Shown here: piece after piece, positions 6,456-13,441 of the stretch
How the letters are laid out: each line of letters starts with the position of its first letter
How positions within the stretch are numbered: the stretch's first letter is position 1
DNA from: Actinoplanes missouriensis 431
GTDB lineage: Bacteria; Actinomycetota; Actinomycetes; Mycobacteriales; Micromonosporaceae
Assembly (NCBI RefSeq): GCF_000284295.1
Contig: NC_017093.1
Coordinates: 3,410,001-3,474,000, forward strand
Direction: 5' to 3'
Length of the DNA: 64,000 bases
Position numbers and translations under genes: made by a program
The notes under the pieces: model-generated
Told to the model about the DNA's origin: nothing
Seen by the model: only the letters and a program-made list of their open reading frames with translations
The model's database searches: none

Positions 6456-9143
6456 GTGACTCTGCAATCGCCCTCCGAATCATCGATCAGCGAAATCTCG
6501 CCGGAGCCGGCACCCGCGCCCGTGACGCCGACACCGCGGCCCACCCTGCCGGCGATGTTCGACAGGCGAGCCCGCCTCACCCCGGACGCCGAGGCGCTGC
6601 GCTTCCGGGGGGCCGCCACCACCTACGGCGAACTCAGCCGCGCCGCCAACACCCTCGCCCGCGAGCTGGTCCGCCGCGGCGTCGGCCCGGAACGCATCGT
6701 GGGCCTCCAGCTGCCCCGCGGCCCTGAAATGATCATCGCGATGCTCGCCGTCGTCCGGGCCGGCGGCGCGTTCCTGCCGATCGACGCGGCGTACCCACCC
6801 GATCGCATCGCCTTCATGCGCGCTGACGCCGCGCCCGTGCTGATCGTCACCGAGGACCGTGACGAGCACGAGGACCAGGACGGGACCGGTGCCGTCGTCT
6901 CCCTGCACGCCCTGCGCGCGGCAGCGAGCGACCTGCCGGACGGCGACCTGAGCGACGCCGACCGCCTGGCACCGCTCGACCCGGCGCATCCCGCCTACGT
7001 CATCTACACCTCGGGGTCGACCGGTCGCCCCAAGGGCGTCGTCGTCACCCACACCGGCCTGTACGACCTGACGACCGCCCAGGCCACGGCGTTCGGCGTC
7101 GGCACGGCCAGCCGCGTCCTGCAGTTCGCGTCGCCCAGCTTCGACGCCGCGGTCTCGGAGATCTGCATGGCGCTGCTCACCGGCGCCACATTGGTCCTGG
7201 CGCCCCAGAGCGACCTCGCGCCCGGCCCGGCGCTCAGCGCCCTGATCACCCGGGAACGCGTCACGCACGCCACCCTGCCGCCCGCCGTGCTGCCGCTGCA
7301 GGAACTGCCGGACTCCGCGCTGCCGGCCGGGCTCAGTCTGATCGTGGCCGGGGAGTTCTGTCCGAGCGACACGATCCGGCGCTGGGCGCCCGGACGAACC
7401 ATGATCAATGCGTACGGGCCGACCGAGTCCACCGTCTGCGCCACCATGACCGCGCCGTTGCGCGCCGGCGACCTGTCACACATCGGGACAGCGATCTCCG
7501 GCACCCGCCTCCACATCGCCGGCGACGACCTCGCGCCGGTGCCGCCGGGCGGCATGGGCGAGATGTTCATCGCCGGCGCCGGCCTGGCCCGCGGCTATCT
7601 CAACCGGCCCGCCCTCACCGCCCAGCGGTTCCTGCCCGACCCGTGGGGGCCGCCCGGCAGCCGCATGTACCGCACCGGCGACCTCGCCCACTGGTGCCCC
7701 GACGGCACCGTCGGGTACGACGGCCGCGCCGACGACCAGATCAAGATCCGTGGATTCCGCGTCGAGCCCGCCGAGATCGAAGCCGTCCTGCGCGAACGCC
7801 CCGACATCACCGAGGCCCGGGTCCTGCTGATCCAGGGGCGGCTCGCCGCGTACCTGGTGCCCGGCCCGGACGGCCACGCCGACACCCGGGCCGCGGCCGC
7901 CCACCTCGCCGCGCGGTTGCCGGCGCACATGGTCCCCGGCGCCTACACCGTCATCGATGACCTGCCGCTGACCCCCAGCGGCAAGGTCGACAAGGAACGC
8001 CTTCCCGCGCCGGTGTTCACGGCGAGCGCCGGCACGCCGCGGACCCCGCAGGAGGAGATCCTCTGCCGGCTGTTCGCCGACGTGCTCGGTCTGCCGCGGG
8101 TCGGGGCCGAGGACAACTTCTTCGAGCTCGGCGGCGACTCGCTGATGGCGACCCGGCTCAGCGTGCGCATCCGCAGCGAGCTCGGCATCGACATCCCGGT
8201 CGTGGCGATCATCGAGGCGCAGACCCCCGCCCAGGTGAGCCGCCTGCTCGGAGCGGACCGGCACGACAGCGCCCTCGGCCCGGTGCTCACCCTGCGTGCG
8301 ACGGGCACCGCCCCGCCGCTGTTCTGCGTCCACCCGGCAGGCGGCATCAGCTGGTGCTACACCGGCCTGCTGCCGCACGTCGGACGACAGCACCCGGTGT
8401 ACGGCCTGCAAGCGCCCGGCGTCAGCGGCCCGTGCGACCCGCCGGTGAGTATCGCCGGTCTCGCCGCCGACTACCTGCGGCGGATCCGCGAGATCCAGCC
8501 GGCCGGTCCCTACCACCTGCTGGGCTGGTCGATGGGCGGCGTCATCGCTTATGAGATCGCCGCGGCGCTGCGGGCCGGGGGCGAGGAGGTCGGCTCGCTC
8601 ACCCTGCTCGACGCGTACCCGCAGATCCCGCCGGAGCTGCGGCACGACGACGAGGCCGCGCTGCTGCTCGACCTGCTGCACTTCATCAACGTCCCCGATC
8701 TCGAACCCGGACCCGGCGCTGTCGACCGCGCGACGGTCATCGACGTCGCCCGCAGCCACGGCAGCGCCATCGCGAGCCTCGGCGACGGCACCGTCGACCG
8801 GCTCATCGAGGTCTTCACCGGCAACTACCGGCTGCTGCGCGATTACCGGCCGGCGCCCCTCGACACCGACATGCTGCTGTTCACCGCCACGCGCGGCCGG
8901 CTCGCCGAGTTCGCGTCGGCCGACCAGTGGCGGCCCCACACCAGCGGGGAGATCAGTCACCACCTCGTCGACTGCGAGCACCGCGACATGGCCCGTACCG
9001 GTCCGATGAGCACCATCGGCCCGGTCCTCGCCGCCCATCTCAAGTCAGCCCGCCAGTCCCACCCGTCAGCCCGCCAGCCCCACCCGTCAGCCCGCCAGCC
9101 CCACCCGTCAGCCCGCCAGCCCCACCCCGGGAGGAATCAGTGA
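6456..9143 (+). CDS. NRPS-like A-T-TE synthetase (tyrosine-type A domain inferred)
   Basis: 895 aa counted from GTG 6456, which has GGGAG 7 nt upstream; the ATG at 6381 has none. Domains: adenylation ~25-525 with TSGSTGRPKG (185-194), NAYGPTES (318-325), YRTGDLA, KIRGFRVEP and SGKVDK; carrier ~535-600 with Ser562 in LGGDSL for phosphopantetheine; thioesterase ~625-870 with Ser692 in GWSMGG. There is no condensation domain, so it would load and release one building block, or dimerise it on the TE. Aligned by hand to GrsA PheA, the pocket reads D-A-S-T-I-A-A-V-C-K, close to known Tyr-type codes, with the amino-binding Asp (D230) kept. The C-terminus ends in a 7-residue tandem repeat. It overlaps the halogenase gene by 4 nt, so the loaded carrier is the likely halogenation substrate. 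Confidence 0.9.
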   Translation: MTLQSPSESSISEISPEPAPAPVTPTPRPTLPAMFDRRARLTPDAEALRFRGAATTYGELSRAANTLARELVRRGVGPERIVGLQLPRGPEMIIAMLAVVRAGGAFLPIDAAYPPDRIAFMRADAAPVLIVTEDRDEHEDQDGTGAVVSLHALRAAASDLPDGDLSDADRLAPLDPAHPAYVIYTSGSTGRPKGVVVTHTGLYDLTTAQATAFGVGTASRVLQFASPSFDAAVSEICMALLTGATLVLAPQSDLAPGPALSALITRERVTHATLPPAVLPLQELPDSALPAGLSLIVAGEFCPSDTIRRWAPGRTMINAYGPTESTVCATMTAPLRAGDLSHIGTAISGTRLHIAGDDLAPVPPGGMGEMFIAGAGLARGYLNRPALTAQRFLPDPWGPPGSRMYRTGDLAHWCPDGTVGYDGRADDQIKIRGFRVEPAEIEAVLRERPDITEARVLLIQGRLAAYLVPGPDGHADTRAAAAHLAARLPAHMVPGAYTVIDDLPLTPSGKVDKERLPAPVFTASAGTPRTPQEEILCRLFADVLGLPRVGAEDNFFELGGDSLMATRLSVRIRSELGIDIPVVAIIEAQTPAQVSRLLGADRHDSALGPVLTLRATGTAPPLFCVHPAGGISWCYTGLLPHVGRQHPVYGLQAPGVSGPCDPPVSIAGLAADYLRRIREIQPAGPYHLLGWSMGGVIAYEIAAALRAGGEEVGSLTLLDAYPQIPPELRHDDEAALLLDLLHFINVPDLEPGPGAVDRATVIDVARSHGSAIASLGDGTVDRLIEVFTGNYRLLRDYRPAPLDTDMLLFTATRGRLAEFASADQWRPHTSGEISHHLVDCEHRDMARTGPMSTIGPVLAAHLKSARQSHPSARQPHPSARQPHPSARQPHPGRNQ
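9044..9127 (+). repeat. Four 21-bp tandem repeats coding SARQPHP
   Basis: Units at 9044-9064, 9065-9085, 9086-9106 and 9107-9127 are identical except for one base (T for C) in the first. They encode SARQxHP four times at the extreme C-terminus of the A-T-TE protein, after the thioesterase fold has ended. Near-identity at DNA level indicates recent slippage expansion. The basic, Pro/His-rich tail may be a disordered docking tail or neutral. Confidence 0.93.
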
Positions 9144-10606
9144 ACTCCGAGAGCTACGACGTCATCGTGATCGGTGGCGGGCCCGCCGGCTCCACGGTAG
9201 CGACGCTCACTGCCAAGAAGGGGCATCGCGTCCTGCTGCTGGAGAAGGAGAAGTTCCCCCGCTACCAGATCGGCGAGTCGCTGCTGCCGGCCACCGTGCA
9301 CGGCATCGCGAACCTGCTCGGCGTCGCCGATCGCCTCGGCGAGGCCGGGTTCATGCGCAAGAACGGCGGGACCTTCCGCTGGGGCGCCAACCCCGAGCCG
9401 TGGACGTTCTCCTTCGCTGTCTCGCCGCGGCTGGCCGGGCCCACCTCGCACGCCTACCAGGTCGAGCGGATGAAGTTCGACCAGATCCTGCTGGACAACG
9501 CCCGCAAGAACGGCGTCAAGGTCCAGGAGCTCTGCACCGTCACCGGTATCGTCGAGACCGGCGGCCGGGTCACCGGGGTCCGTTACGCCGATGCGGACGG
9601 CACCCCCTACGAGGCCACCGCCGCCTACGTGGTCGACGCGTCCGGCAACATGAGCCGCACCTACAAGTCGGTCAGCCCGCAGCGGCACTACTCGCCGTAC
9701 TTCCAGAACCTCGCCCTCTTCGGCTACTACGAGGGCGGCAAGCGCCTGCCCGCCCCTAACCAGGGCAACATCCTCTGCGCCGCCTTCGACGAGGGCTGGT
9801 TCTGGTACATCCCGCTCACCGACCAGCTCACCAGCGTCGGCGCCGTCGTGCGCCGGGACAGCGCCGACCGCGTGCAGGGCGACCCGGAAGCCGCCCTGCG
9901 GAAGCTGATCGACGACTGCCCGCTGATCAAGGAGTACCTCGCTGACGCCAGCCGGGTGACCACCGGACCGTACGGCGAGATCCGGGTGCGCAAGGACTAC
10001 TCCTACTGCAACGCGCCGTTCTGGCGCTCCGGCATGGTGCTCATCGGCGACGCCGCCTGCTTCGTCGACCCGGTCTTCTCCTCCGGGGTCCACCTCGCCA
10101 CGTACGGCGCCCTGCTCGCCGCCCGGTCGATCAACAGTTGCCTGGAGGGCACCGTCGACGAGACCGCCGCCTTCACCGAGTTCGAGCGCCGCTACCGCCG
10201 CGAATACGGCGTCTTCCACGAGTTCCTGGCCTCCTTCTACAGCATGCAGGCCGACGAGGACTCGTACTTCTGGCAGGCCAAGAAGGTGACCCAGCAGAAC
10301 GCCTCGAACCTGGAGGCCTTCGTGGAGCTGGTCGCCGGCACCTCGTCCGGTGAGGAGGCGCTCGCGACCGCGCACCGCACGTCCGAGGCCATCGCCGCCG
10401 GGGCCGGAGCGCTCGCCGCCGCCACCTACGAACTCGACACCCGCCCCAGCGCGCTGCACTCCAGCGGTGTGGTCGCCGCCGCGATGAGCGAGGGCGCCCG
10501 CATCCAGTCGCACGCCCTGCTCGGCGGCGACGCGGGCGTCGAGTCACCCCTGTTCGACGACGGGCTGATCGCCACCGACGACAGCCTCGGCTGGACCAGA
10601 CCATGA
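9140..10606 (+). CDS. FAD-dependent halogenase (carrier-tethered substrate type)
   Basis: 488 aa from GTG 9140, which overlaps the NRPS-like stop (GTGA) and has GGGAGG 5 nt upstream. The flavin-binding GGGPAG is at residues 12-17, GESLLP follows, K74 in RKNGGTFRWG aligns with the catalytic lysine of CmlS/CndH/PltA-type halogenases, and the halogenase signature W-x-W-x-I-P is intact (W220, W222, I224, P225). That set separates it from plain monooxygenases. The CmlS/PltA group acts on substrates held on a carrier protein, matching the fused T domain next door. I infer chlorination (or bromination) of a tyrosyl ring bound to Ser562 of the synthetase. A flavin reductase would also be needed; none is encoded nearby. 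Confidence 0.9.
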   Translation: MNSESYDVIVIGGGPAGSTVATLTAKKGHRVLLLEKEKFPRYQIGESLLPATVHGIANLLGVADRLGEAGFMRKNGGTFRWGANPEPWTFSFAVSPRLAGPTSHAYQVERMKFDQILLDNARKNGVKVQELCTVTGIVETGGRVTGVRYADADGTPYEATAAYVVDASGNMSRTYKSVSPQRHYSPYFQNLALFGYYEGGKRLPAPNQGNILCAAFDEGWFWYIPLTDQLTSVGAVVRRDSADRVQGDPEAALRKLIDDCPLIKEYLADASRVTTGPYGEIRVRKDYSYCNAPFWRSGMVLIGDAACFVDPVFSSGVHLATYGALLAARSINSCLEGTVDETAAFTEFERRYRREYGVFHEFLASFYSMQADEDSYFWQAKKVTQQNASNLEAFVELVAGTSSGEEALATAHRTSEAIAAGAGALAAATYELDTRPSALHSSGVVAAAMSEGARIQSHALLGGDAGVESPLFDDGLIATDDSLGWTRP

Positions 10607-10638
10607 CTTTCCGGGCCTGAAGAGGATGTGAAGGATAG

Positions 10639-12108
10639 ATGGACAGACGACACCTGCTGGCTGCCGGAGTGCTGGCGGCCACCGGATCGGTGGTGGCCTC
10701 GACGCACGGCGCGTCCGCCGACGCGGGCACCCCGGATCCGCTGCCCGATCACCTGCGGCACCGGGCGACGGGAGAGACCGCCGTCGCGGATCCCGGCGTC
10801 ACCCCGTACACGGTCGGCCTGACGATCCCCGGCCAGCTGCGACCGACCCGGGTGTACGCCGACCACGACTACTACGAGCACACGATGGAATCCGCCGAGG
10901 TGCGGATCCTGCCGGGCGTGAAGACCACGGCGCTGACCTTCGGCGGCTCCTTCATCGGTCCGACGATCCGCGCCAAGGCCGGCCGTACCGTGCGCATCAA
11001 GTACACGAACCGGCTCACCGAGCCCGCCAACGTCCATCTGCACGGCGGGCACGTCGCTGCCGACAACGACGGCCACCCGATGGACACCATCCCGCCGGGC
11101 GCTTCCCGGGTGTACGAGTACCCGAACCGCCAGGACCCGGCGATGCTGTGGTACCACGACCACACCCACCACCGGGAGGCCGAACACGTCTACCGCGGCA
11201 TGCACGGCTTCTACCTGCTGGAGAGCGACGCGGAGAAGCAGCTGAACCTGCCGTCGGGAAAATACGACGTCCCCATGATGATCCGGGACGCCGCCTTCGA
11301 CGAGAACGGGCAGCTGGTCTTCGACGACACCGTCGACCCGTTGCAGACCCGGCTGACCACGATGGTCAACGGCAAGGTGCAGCCGTACTTCGCCGTCGCC
11401 GCGCGCCGCTACCGGTTCCGGCTGCTCAACACGTCGAACCACCGCACCTTCCACCTCTCGTTCGGTGACCTTCCCGTGGTCCAGGTCGGCAGCGACGGAG
11501 GGCTGCTGCCCCGGCCGGTGCCGGTCACCGAACTGTCGATCTCGCCGGCCGAACGGATCGACGTCGTCGTGGACTTCGGCGGGCGCGCCATCGGATCCCG
11601 GTTCCTGCTGCAGACCGCCGAGCTCGGACCGGTCCTGCGTTTCGACGTCGACCGGAAGGCCAAGGACACCAGCATCGTCCCGGCGGTGCTCCGCACGATG
11701 CCCGCGCCGCCGGTCCCGATCCGGGAACGCGACATCACCCTCGGGCTGTCACCGGACCAGCAGTGGTTCTGGATCGACGGCAAGCCCTACGACCCGTACC
11801 GCATCGACGCGACGGTGCGCCGGGGCACGACCGAGATCTGGAACGTCCACAACGCCGACACCGACTTCGGCGGCATCGAGCACGTCTTCCACATGCACCT
11901 CGTGCAGTTCCGCGTGCTCGACCGGGACGGCGCGCCGCCGCTGCCCGGCGAGTCCGGTTTCAAGGACACCGTGCACATTCCCGGCGGCACCTCGGTCCGG
12001 CTGCTCGCCAAGTTCACCGACTTCACCGGGGTGTACGCCTACCACTGCCACATGATGGAACACGCTTCCACCTTCCAGATGATGGCCCAGATGGAGGTGG
12101 TCACCTGA
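10639..12108 (+). CDS. Secreted multicopper oxidase (CotA/phenoxazinone-synthase type)
   Basis: 489 aa. The N-terminus MDRRHLLAAGVLAA has a twin-arginine pair before a hydrophobic segment and an AxA-like site near residue 28, so Tat export of the folded copper enzyme is likely. Copper ligands are visible: H133 and H135 (HLHGGH), H173 and H175 (WYHDHTHH), H415, H418 and H420, and H469-C470-H471 with H475. The middle domain resembles CotA (DGGLLPRPV, SPAERIDVVVDF). Oddly, the position ten residues after Cys470, normally the axial Met of type 1 copper, is Gln480; Met481-Met482 follow as if one residue were inserted. It lies 32 bp after the halogenase gene and overlaps the antiporter by one base. 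Oxidation or coupling of a phenolic product outside the cell is inferred. Confidence 0.9.
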   Translation: MDRRHLLAAGVLAATGSVVASTHGASADAGTPDPLPDHLRHRATGETAVADPGVTPYTVGLTIPGQLRPTRVYADHDYYEHTMESAEVRILPGVKTTALTFGGSFIGPTIRAKAGRTVRIKYTNRLTEPANVHLHGGHVAADNDGHPMDTIPPGASRVYEYPNRQDPAMLWYHDHTHHREAEHVYRGMHGFYLLESDAEKQLNLPSGKYDVPMMIRDAAFDENGQLVFDDTVDPLQTRLTTMVNGKVQPYFAVAARRYRFRLLNTSNHRTFHLSFGDLPVVQVGSDGGLLPRPVPVTELSISPAERIDVVVDFGGRAIGSRFLLQTAELGPVLRFDVDRKAKDTSIVPAVLRTMPAPPVPIRERDITLGLSPDQQWFWIDGKPYDPYRIDATVRRGTTEIWNVHNADTDFGGIEHVFHMHLVQFRVLDRDGAPPLPGESGFKDTVHIPGGTSVRLLAKFTDFTGVYAYHCHMMEHASTFQMMAQMEVVT

Positions 12109-13385
12109 TGGACGCGCTCATCGCCGACGTCGTGGGTGCGGTCGCCGTGGTCGTCTTCCTCTCCTGGCTGCTCGGCGCCGCCGCACGCCGGCTAGGCCAG
12201 CCCGCCGTCGTCGGTCAGATGATTGCCGGGATCCTGCTCGGCCCGAGCGTGCTCGGGCACCTGCCCGGGCACCTCACCGAGCGGATCTTCCCGCAGAGCG
12301 CCCTCCCGTCGCTCACCGCCCTCGCCCAGGTCTCGGTCGTGCTGTTCATGTTCGTCGTCGGTTACGAGCTCGACCGCCGGCTGCTGCGGCACGGCCGCCG
12401 GGCCGCGGTCCTCGTCGCGGTGGCGTCCCTGCTCGTGCCGATGGCCCTGGGCGCCGGCGCCGCGACGGTCTTCGAACCGGCGTTCACCGCGCTCGGCCAG
12501 CCACCCACGAGCGGCGCGTTCGTGGCCTTCATGGGCATCGCCGTCTCGATCACGGCGCTGCCCGTGCTCGCCGCGATCCTGCGCGAGCGGGGCCTCACCG
12601 CGACCATTCCCGGCGTCACCTCCACCACCGCCGCCGGGATCATGGACGGGGCCGCCTGGATCGTGCTCGCCGCCGTGGTGGCCGGCGCCACCCACCTGCA
12701 CGGCTACTCGTGGTCGGTCTCGCTGCTGCTGTTCGCGCTCTTCATGGCCGTGATGCTCCTGCTCGTGCGGCCGGCCCTGGCCTGGTGGCTCAAGCGGCGT
12801 CCGGGCAAGACCGTGGCGCTGCCGATCGCCATGACCCTCGCCCTGGCCGCCGCCTGGGTCACCGCGTCCCTCGGCTTGCACGCGGTGTTCGGCGGTTTCA
12901 TCGCAGGGCTCGCGATGCCGCGCCGCGACGCCGAGCCCGACCCGGACGTCCTCGAGCCGATGGAGAAGATCTCCGGCGCGCTCCTGCCGCTCTTCTTCAT
13001 GATCACTGGGCTGTCGGTGAACATCGGCGCGCTCGGCGGCGACGCGTTCCTGGTACTCGCTCTGGTCTGCCTGATCGCGGTCGTCGGCAAGACGATCCCG
13101 GCCTACCTGGCCGCCCGCGCCGGTGGCCTGCGGCCGCGTGACTCCAGCGTGGTGGCCGTCCTGATCAACACGCGTGGTCTCACCGAGCTGATCGCCCTCA
13201 ACGTGGGGCTGAGTGCCGGTCTCATCGGGCAGCGGTTGTTCAGCGTGCTCGTGCTCATGGCGGTGCTGACCACGGTGCTGACCTCGCCGCTGCTCACCCT
13301 GGTGGGCGTGCCGAAACTCGCGGCGGCGAGGACGGCGCCCGCGCCGCCGGGCCGTCCCGCTGTCGCGGCCGCCCCCTCTCCCTGA
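12108..13385 (+). CDS. CPA2-family cation:proton antiporter
   Basis: 425 aa of mostly hydrophobic sequence with about 12 membrane spans. The first spans carry the Na+/H+ exchanger pattern GQPAVVGQMIAGILLGPSVLG, and NTRGLTELIALN near the end is typical of the KefB/MdrA-like CPA2 group. The ATG overlaps the oxidase stop codon (TGATG), so translation is coupled and the gene is the last of the four-gene operon. Such antiporters occur in several antibiotic and enediyne loci and may give ion homeostasis, self-protection or transport; the present sequence does not decide between these. A strong hairpin follows 13 bp after the stop. Confidence 0.85.
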   Translation: MDALIADVVGAVAVVVFLSWLLGAAARRLGQPAVVGQMIAGILLGPSVLGHLPGHLTERIFPQSALPSLTALAQVSVVLFMFVVGYELDRRLLRHGRRAAVLVAVASLLVPMALGAGAATVFEPAFTALGQPPTSGAFVAFMGIAVSITALPVLAAILRERGLTATIPGVTSTTAAGIMDGAAWIVLAAVVAGATHLHGYSWSVSLLLFALFMAVMLLLVRPALAWWLKRRPGKTVALPIAMTLALAAAWVTASLGLHAVFGGFIAGLAMPRRDAEPDPDVLEPMEKISGALLPLFFMITGLSVNIGALGGDAFLVLALVCLIAVVGKTIPAYLAARAGGLRPRDSSVVAVLINTRGLTELIALNVGLSAGLIGQRLFSVLVLMAVLTTVLTSPLLTLVGVPKLAAARTAPAPPGRPAVAAAPSP

Positions 13386-13397
13386 TCGTGCCCGCCT

Positions 13398-13429
13398 CGG
13401 CGGCGGCGCCCTCCCGGGCGCCGCCGCCG
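13398..13429. terminator. Bidirectional hairpin terminator
   Basis: A perfect 14-bp GC stem (13398-13411 with 13416-13429) with a 4-nt loop lies between the convergent antiporter and beta-helix genes. It closes the biosynthetic operon and probably the glycan operon too. Confidence 0.75.
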
Positions 13430-13441
13430 GCACCAGGCTGA

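Noticed and set aside
9044..9127. CRISPR-like array
   Set aside because: Repeats are head-to-tail without spacers and in frame inside a coding sequence.
6456..9143. Atromentin/polyporic-acid-type quinone synthetase
   Set aside because: The domain order fits, but the pocket keeps the Asp that binds an alpha-amino group, which keto-acid-activating members lack.
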